A stretch of DNA of 7,324 nt from Candidatus Zixiibacteriota bacterium (GCA_030615745.1 JAUWYR010000064.1:1-7324), one strand, 5' to 3'. Positions 1 through 4,982 are shown, counted from the first letter of the stretch. Translations and numbers: made by a program. Notes: a model not told the origin generated them from the letters alone.

Positions 1-108
1 TAGTATTTCAAGTCTTATTGGTGGAAGATTGAGTATTTCTTGATCTATGTTTCGGAATCTCTCTTTCAATATCTCAACCGGAGATTTATTATCTCTGTAT
101 CTGTTTTT

Positions 109-141
109 TGCGTATGCCGAAGGTCAAGAGACATCAAGAGA
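109..141 (-). repeat. 33-bp direct repeat, copy 2 (inside the transposase remnant)
   Basis: These 33 bases are identical to 273-305 and in the same orientation. On the minus strand the unit begins TCTCTTGATGTCTCTTGACC and ends TTCGGCATACGCA; it contains TCTCTTGA twice, 10 bases apart. It lies between the transposase pieces ending YFNYIR and beginning KNRYRDNKSPVEIL, and it brings in a TGA stop. Its length is a multiple of three, so the downstream frame is kept. No target-site duplication is visible. Confidence 0.85.
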
Positions 142-272
142 CCGGATGTAATTGAAGTAGAGTTGATAGGCATAAGCCTTACCTAAAAACTCTATTTTGT
201 TTTTATAGCTTTCTATTCTCTGGGAGCTCATCTTCCACTATCCCATGAAAAGTCTCTACATCACCTTGAAGG

Positions 273-305
273 TGCGTATGCCGAAGGTCAAGAGACATCA
301 AGAGA
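273..305 (-). repeat. 33-bp direct repeat, copy 1 (inside the transposase remnant)
   Basis: This is the identical partner of 109-141, 164 bp away. On the minus strand it falls between IPPGCSY and LQGDVETFH, adding 11 codons with no stop in this frame. Removing it gives IPPGCSYLQGDVETFH, whose spacing matches the usual transposase pattern IPPG-x3-W/L-Q-x-DVE-x2-H. This suggests precise insertion into a formerly intact motif. Confidence 0.85.
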
Positions 306-369
306 TATGAACATCCGGGAGGAATCCTCCCATGTTCGATCTCAAACTCCTTCAGTATCTTTTGAAAAG

Positions 370-426
370 CAGAGAGGCCGGGATTCGAACCCGGGGTACC
401 TTTTCCCGGGCACTGTCGCTTGACAG
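370..426 (-). pseudogene. 3' fragment of a tRNA-Ser (T arm and variable arm)
   Basis: On the minus strand this holds a T arm (CCGGG, TTCGAAT, CCCGG), a paired variable arm (GTGCC with GGTAC) and the 3' acceptor strand CCTCTCT. Bases 372-400 are identical to 1197-1225 in the intact tRNA-Ser; one mismatch (371 versus 1196) lies before four more matching bases. Upstream the similarity fades: the anticodon-like arm is a 5-bp stem with only 4 loop bases (413-426), and the D arm and 5' acceptor strand are missing. It cannot be a working tRNA. It may be one end of an integrated element or a remnant of a second tRNA-Ser. The stop codon of the DUF4145 gene lies only 12 bases upstream. Confidence 0.75.
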
Positions 427-438
427 ATAGAGATGTTG

Positions 439-1116
439 CTAATTTCCTTTAGGCATCTCCTTTTCATATTTTTTCGTTTTCTCCTCTGAATCAATCCACA
501 TTACAACTAAATCAATTAAATCTTTTAAGTTTTCAATATCTTTATCTTGCCATACTCTTACATAATGACTCTCATCATTTCCAAGCCAAGCCGCTCTTTC
601 CGCGCAGATTTTTATGTTTCTATTATTGATTCTTTCAATGGTCTTCCCTAACCATAGCTTCTTAATCTCATCTTCCTCATTCGGATGCAATAATATTAGA
701 TAATCTTTGATTAAAAACTCAAGGGCTCTTCTATAACCACAACCGCATACCTGATCTAACCCGTTTTTTTCAGCAAGCATAGCTTGGTTAAAAATTGTGA
801 GGAACTCCTTTGATATATCTTTTATAATATCTGGAAATTTTCTTTTCTCAACAATCAGGGGCAACATTGAACTTCGCATAACAAAATAATCATAAGGTGG
901 TCCCAAAACATAGTAATATGCTACGAATAAATGATTACAGCCCTTGCTTGGACATCTGAAGACAATCTCTATCCTACTATGGTCTAATGAGCCATATCCA
1001 AAGGCACAGTAAAACACAGCATCTATCTTACGACCACACGCAGGACACAAATCAGGTTTTCCTGAAATACGACATACGTGCGTTTTGTTCTCTAAATCAC
1101 GGTACTCAATATCCAT
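439..1116 (-). CDS. Zinc-ribbon and DUF4145 (HEPN-like) domain protein
   Basis: This encodes a 225-residue protein of unknown function. The N-terminal quarter has two Cys pairs (C24-P-A-C27 and C55-x4-C60) that would form a zinc ribbon. The rest resembles DUF4145: FNQAMLAEKNGLDQ, then GCGYRRALEFLIKDYLI, and near the end GNDESHYVR followed by a helix ending in VVMWID. DUF4145 belongs to the HEPN-like helical families and occurs both in restriction or defence proteins and alone. The canonical Rx4-6H ribonuclease motif is not obvious, so RNase activity should not be assumed. The ATG at 1116-1114 has a GGAGG 6 bases upstream (1123-1127), which settles the start. It lies alone between an intact tRNA-Ser and a duplicated tRNA-Ser 3' end, which suggests acquired cargo. 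No membrane segment or signal peptide is seen. Confidence 0.8.
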   Translation of the reverse strand: MDIEYRDLENKTHVCRISGKPDLCPACGRKIDAVFYCAFGYGSLDHSRIEIVFRCPSKGCNHLFVAYYYVLGPPYDYFVMRSSMLPLIVEKRKFPDIIKDISKEFLTIFNQAMLAEKNGLDQVCGCGYRRALEFLIKDYLILLHPNEEDEIKKLWLGKTIERINNRNIKICAERAAWLGNDESHYVRVWQDKDIENLKDLIDLVVMWIDSEEKTKKYEKEMPKGN

Positions 1117-1122
1117 TTAAGG

Positions 1123-1127
1123 CCTCC
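1123..1127 (-). promoter_or_regulatory. Ribosome binding site of the DUF4145 gene
   Basis: GGAGG on the minus strand lies 6 bases before the ATG at 1116. It is a strong Shine-Dalgarno sequence and supports the chosen start. Confidence 0.75.
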
Positions 1128-1173
1128 ATGTTCTTGATTTTCCATCTATCTATTACTTGATAAATTTAGTTGT

Positions 1174-1193
1174 TTGACTTCGACTGAACTCAA
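1174..1193. repeat. Imperfect palindrome just downstream of tRNA-Ser
   Basis: TTGA-c-TTC-gact-GAA-c-TCAA can fold into a 7-bp stem with one C-C mismatch and a 4-base loop. It overlaps the bases immediately past the tRNA 3' end (minus strand). No T-run follows, so it is more likely a dispersed palindrome or a processing signal than an intrinsic terminator. Confidence 0.4.
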
Positions 1194-1194
1194 G

Positions 1195-1283
1195 CGGAGA
1201 GGCCGGGATTCGAACCCGGGGTACCGTATTAGGGTACAACTGCTTAGCAGGCAGCTGCCTTAAGCCAGCTCGGCCACCTCTCC
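1195..1283 (-). tRNA. tRNA-Ser (anticodon GCU)
   Basis: This is a complete 89-base class-II tRNA on the minus strand. The acceptor strands are GGAGAGG (1283-1277) and CCTCTCC (1202-1196), with G as discriminator at 1195; CCA is not encoded. The D stem is GCC/GGC. The anticodon stem is GCTGC/GCAGT around the loop CTGCTAA, giving anticodon GCT. A long variable arm (GTACC with GGTAC) is diagnostic of Ser/Leu/Tyr tRNAs. The T arm is CCGGG-TTCGAAT-CCCGG. Its 3' 29 bases recur at 372-400, so this gene is a likely integration site. Confidence 0.95.
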
Positions 1284-1500
1284 GGCGGGGCCAGTTGATA
1301 GTGGTTAGTTGTTAGTCCCTACCACCCACCACCCAAAACCTAAACCAAAATCCACTACAACTTCAACTCTAATTACCATATCCTTTTTATATTATATCGA
1401 AACTATTTTCAAAAAGCAAGCATTTTTCTTTTTTGAGAAACAAGAAAAAGTTTTTAAGTCTTAAAAAAGTCCAAAGAAAACTTTCTTAAAAGACGTATTT
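1284..1500. other. Intergenic region with short heptamer repeats
   Basis: No gene is seen here. Near the tRNA, three imperfect heptamers run in tandem (GTTGATA, GTGGTTA, GTTGTTA at 1294-1314), followed by two exact ACCACCC units (1321-1334). The rest is AT-rich and should carry the divergent promoters of the tRNA (minus) and the regulator gene (plus), but no confident -35/-10 pair could be assigned. Confidence 0.5.
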
Positions 1501-1506
1501 AATAAC

Positions 1507-1532
1507 AATTATTAATTAATAATTATTATTAA
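1507..1532. promoter_or_regulatory. Candidate PerR/Fur operator (overlapping AT palindromes)
   Basis: AATTATTAATTAATAATT (1507-1524) is a perfect 18-bp palindrome. It overlaps a 7-3-7 inverted repeat, TTAATAA-tta-TTATTAA (1516-1532). Both lie directly before the start of the PerR-type gene. Fur-family repressors bind AT-rich inverted repeats such as TTATAATnATTATAA and often control their own genes, so this is a plausible autoregulatory operator. The match to the consensus is not exact, and AT-rich DNA produces palindromes by chance. Confidence 0.5.
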
Positions 1533-1538
1533 TAAATA

Positions 1539-1979
1539 ATGGAGAAAATTAACAAGCTCATTAAGTCATTCAGGGATAAAGGGTTGAAAATAACTCCCCA
1601 GAGGCTGGCTATCTTTAAGATTCTTGAGAATAACAACTCCCACCCTTCAGCTGAACAGATATATCATAATCTCAAGAGAGGCTATCCTACTATCTCTTTA
1701 GCAACGGTCTACAAAACCTTGGAGATTTTAGAAGAGATGGGGGAGGTAAAACTTTTAAAAATAAACTATGACAGAAAAAGATATGATCCAGATTGTTCCC
1801 CTCATCATCATCTGATCTGCGTTGGATGTCGCAAGATAGTTGATATATTCGAGGACTATTCAAATGCTTTAAAGGTTCCATCTCAAATTAAAGATGAATT
1901 CACAATAACAGACTTCCGGGTGGAGTTTTTTGGCCTATGTAAGAAGTGTAAGAACAAACGCAAATTTAAAGAAAAATAA
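1539..1979 (+). CDS. perR: PerR-type peroxide-sensing repressor (Fur family)
   Basis: This 146-residue protein has normal Fur-family length: a winged-helix DNA-binding domain (about 1-85, with ITPQRLAIF and the recognition segment ATVYKTLEIL) and a metal-binding dimerisation domain. Structural zinc ligands are C94/C97 and C134/C137. The regulatory metal site matches PerR: H35 (in HPSAEQIY), D83, H89, H91 and D102. The Asp at the last position (IVD) is typical of PerR, whereas Fur usually has Glu. In PerR, Fe(II) and peroxide oxidise the site's histidines and release DNA. No Shine-Dalgarno is visible before the ATG, so translation may be weak or start close to the transcript end. It heads a tight group with the next two genes (30 bases to the next start). 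Palindromes directly upstream suggest autoregulation. The Fur-family call is very secure; the PerR subtype is likely. Confidence 0.9.
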   Translation: MEKINKLIKSFRDKGLKITPQRLAIFKILENNNSHPSAEQIYHNLKRGYPTISLATVYKTLEILEEMGEVKLLKINYDRKRYDPDCSPHHHLICVGCRKIVDIFEDYSNALKVPSQIKDEFTITDFRVEFFGLCKKCKNKRKFKEK

Positions 1980-2009
1980 GCTAAATTTTTATAAATTAGA
2001 GGAAAGTCT

Positions 2010-2990
2010 ATGACCGAAGATAAAAAGGATTTAATTATCGATATTCTTCTGCAGGCAGTGAAGAAGGAGACTGATGCTTTTAATCACTATAATAAAGCCA
2101 GCCAGAGCTCTCCTTTTCCTGAAACCAAAGGATTGTTATCCCAGTTAGCTGGGGAGGAAAGAAAACACCGGATGATTTTGCTCCGTGAGATTCAGGCTCT
2201 GAAGGGCCAGGTCAAGCGAAAAGGTAAAAGTAAGGAATATATCGAGGAGAAGGATATAAGCTATCACTTACCAGAAAAACCCACTTTTCAAAAGTTTTTA
2301 GTTTTGCAGAAGCTCGATTTAGCTGTGGTCAGTTTTCCCACGCAGTTTATTGGAGGAGATTATTTCGATAGTTTTCCCTTAGGGGAGAATCATCAGGCTC
2401 TGCTTCTTTTCGATGTTACCGGTCATGGGATTGAAGCAACCGAAACTAAAGCACAGGCAAAAAATATTTTAGGTGAATTTAAGGAGGCGCTTTTAGGGGC
2501 ACAAACAGGAGCTGATTTATTTCAACCACAAGCTTTGGTAACGATGCTGAATCAAAAACTATGGAATATCTGTCAGAAAAATGTCTCATTCATTACCTTG
2601 TTTTACGCTCTTTTTGATGTTCAAAAAAATGAAATTTCCTATGTCTCAGCCGGACATGAGCCTCCTGTGTTTTTCAGAGGTGGGAAAGAAGATTTTTTTG
2701 CAATAGAGACTGACCTTTTGATCGGCGTGGATAAAGATAAAACATATGCTGAGACCAAATTAAATTTTAACCCGGATGATATCTTTATCCTTTTCTCTGA
2801 TGGTTTGGTGGAGAGTTTCAATTATTATGATCTGGAGTTTAAACGAGAAAAGATCGTTGATTTAGTCAGGCACCAGAAATCCTATAGTGCAGAGATAATA
2901 ATTGAAAAGATATTAGACGAGGTGAGAAAAACCCTTAAAGGAAAGCCCTTGAGGGATGATTTTACCCTGTCGGTGTTAAAGTTAAAATAG
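2010..2990 (+). CDS. Half-ferritin (rubrerythrin-like) / SpoIIE-RsbU PP2C phosphatase fusion
   Basis: This 326-residue cytoplasmic protein has two parts. Residues 6-65 form a helical pair of ferritin-like type, with E20, Y27 and the diiron ligand motif E50-R-K-H53. Only one of the two usual Glu/ExxH halves is present, so a diiron site would need a dimer. From about residue 100 to the end is a complete SpoIIE/RsbU-like PP2C domain: GGDYFD (115-120), FDVTGHG (134-140), SAGHEPPV, SDGLVE around D264, and DDFT (316-319). The metal-binding Asp residues are therefore present. Such phosphatases dephosphorylate STAS-type antagonists in partner-switching control of sigma factors or other outputs; no STAS or anti-sigma gene is in the window. 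GAGG at 1999-2002 supports the ATG. It lies between perR and a rubrerythrin gene, so a redox- or iron-controlled phosphatase is a reasonable inference. The fusion is not a frameshift artefact: it is one continuous frame. Confidence 0.85.
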   Translation: MTEDKKDLIIDILLQAVKKETDAFNHYNKASQSSPFPETKGLLSQLAGEERKHRMILLREIQALKGQVKRKGKSKEYIEEKDISYHLPEKPTFQKFLVLQKLDLAVVSFPTQFIGGDYFDSFPLGENHQALLLFDVTGHGIEATETKAQAKNILGEFKEALLGAQTGADLFQPQALVTMLNQKLWNICQKNVSFITLFYALFDVQKNEISYVSAGHEPPVFFRGGKEDFFAIETDLLIGVDKDKTYAETKLNFNPDDIFILFSDGLVESFNYYDLEFKREKIVDLVRHQKSYSAEIIIEKILDEVRKTLKGKPLRDDFTLSVLKLK

Positions 2991-2992
2991 AA

Positions 2993-2997
2993 AGGAG
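2993..2997 (+). promoter_or_regulatory. Ribosome binding site of the first rubrerythrin gene
   Basis: AGGAG precedes the ATG at 3002 by 4 bases. It lies wholly in the 11-base gap after the phosphatase stop, which indicates translation from a shared transcript. Confidence 0.65.
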
Positions 2998-3001
2998 AGC
3001 T

Positions 3002-3520
3002 ATGCCAGAAAAAAGACCATATACAGAAGCAGGAGGAGCTTTTCCTGAGGGTATCGGACCCCTGGAAGTTTTGAGTCTGGGGATATATAACGAGCAAAAA
3101 GCTTATGATTTTTATATTTTAGTATCCGAGAAAATAAAAAACCAAAGTGGCAAAGAGAAGTTTAAATTCTTGGCTTTAGATGAGAAAAGGCACAGAAAAA
3201 TTCTTGAGGATTGGTATCGAAAAGAAAGTGGCAAAAATTTTAGCTTCGATCCATCCAAGGTCAAAAAGATTAAATTCGAGATAAAAGACCAAACCGGTGC
3301 TTTTGAAGTAATAGATATAGCCATGGAGGCCGAGCGTCAGGCTTATTTATTTTACACCTCTTCTTCAGAAAAAGCTGAAAATCCGGAGGCTAAAAAAATG
3401 TTTTTGACTCTGGCAGAAGAGGAAGATGGTCACTACCAGAAGCTTTCTGCTGAAAGAAATGCTTTATCCGGAGGGTTTTACTGGTTTGATATTGAGGGTT
3501 CGGGATTTGTTGAGGATTGA
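3002..3520 (+). CDS. Rubrerythrin-family ferritin-like diiron protein without rubredoxin domain
   Basis: This 172-residue protein contains two successive helix-pair repeats of the rubrerythrin fold. The first has E31, Y38 and E61-K-R-H64; the second has E111, Y118 and E141-D-G-H144. Together these form a full four-helix diiron site. Rubrerythrins reduce hydrogen peroxide to water using electrons from rubredoxin-like partners. The C-terminal Cys4 rubredoxin domain of classical rubrerythrin is absent and the protein has no Cys, so it would need a separate electron donor, for instance the rubredoxin-domain protein encoded next. It starts 11 bases after the phosphatase gene and is probably co-transcribed with perR. 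The first 20 residues are a poorly conserved, Gly/Pro-rich lead-in. A general ferritin-like role (iron oxidation) is the alternative. Confidence 0.85.
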   Translation: MPEKRPYTEAGGAFPEGIGPLEVLSLGIYNEQKAYDFYILVSEKIKNQSGKEKFKFLALDEKRHRKILEDWYRKESGKNFSFDPSKVKKIKFEIKDQTGAFEVIDIAMEAERQAYLFYTSSSEKAENPEAKKMFLTLAEEEDGHYQKLSAERNALSGGFYWFDIEGSGFVED

Positions 3521-3542
3521 AGATCAAGTAAAGATGTATACC

Positions 3543-3686
3543 AAGAACAGAAAAAAGCAACCTCTTGTTTATATATTATGGATGATATGGTAAATGTGAA
3601 AAAAGATTGGGTTAAACAGTAAAGTAGAAAGAGATGGTAATATTATTACTTCCAAAAAACGGATGACTTCATAGCTTTCTGTTCTT
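3543..3686. repeat. Intergenic segment bounded by an 11-bp inverted repeat
   Basis: AAGAACAGAAA (3543-3553) and TTTCTGTTCTT (3676-3686) are perfect reverse complements 122 bases apart. The pairing can continue through GC after a 3-base bulge. No gene lies between them and no target-site duplication was seen. It may be a long-range RNA stem, a tiny mobile-element remnant, or chance in A-rich DNA. Confidence 0.3.
3637..3649. promoter_or_regulatory. Candidate Fur-family operator
   Basis: GTAATA-T-TATTAC is a perfect 6-1-6 inverted repeat with an odd centre, as in PerR/Fur boxes (7-1-7). It lies 101 bases before the rubredoxin-domain gene. The link to PerR is inferred from its form and from the neighbouring regulator gene. 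Confidence 0.3.
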
Positions 3687-3700
3687 ATAAACTTTTTTGT

Positions 3701-3728
3701 TTGCTTTTGAACTCAATTTTCATATTTT
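3701..3728 (+). promoter_or_regulatory. Possible promoter of the rubredoxin-domain gene
   Basis: TTGCTT and TATTTT are separated by 16 bases and lie 22 bases upstream of the ATG at 3751. It is a weak sigma-70-like match; no better candidate was seen in the 230-base gap. Confidence 0.25.
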
Positions 3729-3750
3729 AAACCGAAAGGAGGGAGCTAAA

Positions 3751-4086
3751 ATGAAGAAATGGAAATGCTCGGTATGTGGGTATATTCACGAGGGTGACAA
3801 CCCCCCGGACAAATGCCCGAGATGTGGTGCACCTAAGGATAAATTTGAGAAAATTCCGGATGATAAATCCAAGTTGATCGACAGAGCCAGACTTACAAAC
3901 GGATTCCACAAGAAACTTTTCACTATCTTGGAAGAGGTGGAGAACATCGGGATTAAAGGAGTGGAGGATAACTTAGACTCCGGGTGTGTGGCCATCTTCA
4001 TCAGAGCAAAAGATGAGGCAAAATTGTTGCGTAAGTTCATCCGTGCAGAGATCGAGGTTCACGTGAACAAAGGGAAATGGGGTTAG
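3751..4086 (+). CDS. Rubredoxin-like Cys4 domain protein with an unassigned C-terminal domain
   Basis: This 111-residue protein begins with a short rubredoxin-like domain of the kind at the end of rubrerythrins: C6-x2-C9-GY, then C22-PR-C25-GAPKDKF. It should bind one iron through four Cys and carry electrons, most simply to the rubrerythrin-type proteins encoded nearby. Residues about 40-111 are mostly helical (RARLTNGFHKKLFTILEEV) and include GVEDNLDSGCVAIF and an ending NKGKWG; I do not recognise this part. It lacks the His ligands expected of a desulfoferrodoxin centre II. An upstream in-frame ATG exists at 3697, but AGGAGG directly before 3751 and the normal start of the Cys4 domain favour 3751. 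It follows a 230-base gap, so it probably has its own promoter. Confidence 0.8.
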   Translation: MKKWKCSVCGYIHEGDNPPDKCPRCGAPKDKFEKIPDDKSKLIDRARLTNGFHKKLFTILEEVENIGIKGVEDNLDSGCVAIFIRAKDEAKLLRKFIRAEIEVHVNKGKWG

Positions 4087-4115
4087 TAGTCTTCGAAACT
4101 GTTATCAAAATGGAG

Positions 4116-4135
4116 TGCAACAACTTGTTGTTGCA
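4116..4135. repeat. Perfect hairpin after the rubredoxin-domain gene
   Basis: TGCAACAA-CTTG-TTGTTGCA gives an 8-bp stem with a CTTG tetraloop (a ninth C-G pair can close inside it). It lies 30 bases after the stop at 4086. No T-run follows, so it may stabilise or process the transcript rather than terminate it. Confidence 0.5.
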
Positions 4136-4235
4136 TAAAGAATCAAACGATTAAAGGTATTTAAAACTTGGATGAAAACTTTTGTTACGTAGTGGAAGTT
4201 CATTGGGAGTTTTCACGACGACAAACAGAAAAACC

Positions 4236-4243
4236 AAGGAGGT
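4236..4243 (+). promoter_or_regulatory. Ribosome binding site of the peroxiredoxin gene
   Basis: AAGGAGGT lies 5 bases before the ATG at 4249. It is a near-perfect Shine-Dalgarno and implies strong translation. Confidence 0.75.
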
Positions 4244-4248
4244 AACCA

Positions 4249-4785
4249 ATGCCCTTACAACTTGGGCAACCTGCTCCTGATTTCACTTTAAACAGCACCA
4301 AAGGAAAGATCTCGCTTTCGGATTATAAAGATAGGTGGGTGGTCTTATTCACTCATCCAGCTGACTTCACTCCTATCTGCTCGACCGAAGTTCCTGAGTT
4401 TGCCAGAAGATCAAAGGAATTCGAGGAATTGAATGCCCAGCTTATCGGCGCCTCAGTGGACTCTGTTTTCTCTCATATTGCCTGGATAAAGGATTTGGAA
4501 AAATCGACCGGAGTCAAAATAAACTATCCCATTGTAGCAGATATAAATAAGGAATTAGCTAAGAAATACCAAGTGTATGATGAGGAGTCTGGTCTGACCT
4601 ATCGGGGAGTGTTCATAATTGATCCCGAGGGGAAGCTTCAGTATGCCCTATATCATCCTATGCAGATGGGGAGGAGTGTTGAGGAGATATTGAGGGTTTT
4701 AAAAGCTTTACAAACTAAAGGATTAACTCCTGCTGAGTGGAAGCCAGGAGAACCTCTTTTAGAACCACCGAAAACAGAAATTTAA
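4249..4785 (+). CDS. Peroxiredoxin, 1-Cys (AhpC/TSA, Prx6-like)
   Basis: This 178-residue thiol peroxidase would reduce hydrogen and organic peroxides in the cytoplasm. The N-terminal GQPAPDFTLNST and the active-site block HPADFTPICSTE are typical; the peroxidatic Cys is C44 in the PxxxTxxC motif, with T41 and the later Arg in YRGVFIIDP as its partners. C44 is the only Cys in the protein. Many Prx6-type relatives of this size carry extra Cys in a longer C-terminal tail; here the tail reads TPAEWKPGEP without one and ends soon after. A 1-Cys mechanism with an external thiol or other reductant is therefore expected. The desulforedoxin-like gene begins 23 bases later and is likely co-transcribed, making its product a candidate partner (inference). 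Confidence 0.92.
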   Translation: MPLQLGQPAPDFTLNSTKGKISLSDYKDRWVVLFTHPADFTPICSTEVPEFARRSKEFEELNAQLIGASVDSVFSHIAWIKDLEKSTGVKINYPIVADINKELAKKYQVYDEESGLTYRGVFIIDPEGKLQYALYHPMQMGRSVEEILRVLKALQTKGLTPAEWKPGEPLLEPPKTEI

Positions 4786-4796
4786 CCTAAACAAAA

Positions 4797-4806
4797 AGGA
4801 GGTGAG
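4797..4806 (+). promoter_or_regulatory. Ribosome binding site of the desulforedoxin-like gene
   Basis: AAGGAGGTGA is an extended Shine-Dalgarno ending 2 bases before the ATG at 4809, with GGAGG at ordinary spacing. It is strong evidence that this very short frame is a real gene. Confidence 0.75.
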
Positions 4807-4808
4807 AA

Positions 4809-4982
4809 ATGCCAGTCAAGAAAAAGACCACCAAGAAGAAAACCACAGCTAAAAAAGTTTACGTGTGCGTCCCCTGTGGCACTGAGGTGACAGTAACAAA
4901 AAAGGGGATGGGAGTTACCCGAATTATGTGCTGTGGTGAGGTGATGAAACCAAAGAGGACTCCCACGCGCAAAAGATGTTAA
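4809..4982 (+). CDS. Small Lys-rich desulforedoxin-like protein
   Basis: This is a 57-residue protein. Residues 1-16 are almost only Lys, Thr and Ala (MPVKKKTTKKKTT), followed by YVCVPCGTEVTVTKKGMGV and then MCCGEVM. The arrangement C20-x2-C23 with the adjacent pair C41-C42 and a following Gly and Met is that of desulforedoxin and of the N-terminal domain of desulfoferrodoxin, which bind one Fe in a Cys4 site. A fifth Cys (C57) is the last residue. The catalytic superoxide-reductase domain is absent. A role as a small electron carrier for the peroxiredoxin or rubrerythrins is likely; the basic N-terminal arm could bind nucleic acid or an acidic partner (inference). A Zn-binding role cannot be excluded. 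A strong ribosome site and the operon position support expression. Confidence 0.8.
   Translation: MPVKKKTTKKKTTAKKVYVCVPCGTEVTVTKKGMGVTRIMCCGEVMKPKRTPTRKRC

Larger units (their letters stand above)
1..369 (-). pseudogene. Decayed C-terminal fragment of a DDE/rve-type transposase
   Basis: Read on the minus strand, three open pieces resemble the end of an integrase-core (rve) transposase. The first, from about 369 down, reads KILKEFEIEHGRIPPG and then DVETFHGIVEDE; this is the usual region around the last catalytic Glu of the DDE triad. The second reads KAYAYQLYFNYIR and the third NKSPVEIL, both typical of the C-terminal end of such transposases. The gene is broken: the reading frame shifts at about 212-228, an in-frame TGA lies at 124-126, and two 33-bp repeats interrupt conserved blocks. 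The N-terminal two thirds are missing, because the fragment starts directly at the tRNA remnant near 370. It runs off the left edge. The family assignment rests on remembered motifs, not on a search. It is almost certainly inactive. Confidence 0.68.

Noticed and set aside
109-305. Two 33-bp repeats as a possible CRISPR array
   Set aside because: There are only two copies, 131 bases separate them, and that spacer is readable as transposase sequence. No cas gene is present.
439-1116. HEPN ribonuclease toxin reading for the DUF4145 protein
   Set aside because: No clear Rx4-6H motif and no adjacent nucleotidyltransferase or antitoxin gene is present, so a toxin claim is unsupported.
3535-3594. 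19-codon frame beginning MYTKNRKK after the first rubrerythrin gene
   Set aside because: It has no ribosome site, is very short and lies in an A-rich spacer; there is no support for coding.
3697-3750. N-terminal extension of the rubredoxin-domain protein from an upstream ATG
   Set aside because: The upstream ATG has no ribosome site, while AGGAGG lies just before the ATG at 3751 and the family begins at the Cys4 domain.
3751-4086. Desulfoferrodoxin / superoxide reductase
   Set aside because: The Cys spacing is that of a rubrerythrin-type rubredoxin domain, and the His-rich centre II ligands of superoxide reductase are missing.
4174-4214. GAAAACT / AGTTTTC inverted repeat before the peroxiredoxin gene
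   Set aside because: Seven pairs with a 27-base loop in AT-rich DNA is close to chance, and it does not match a PerR box.
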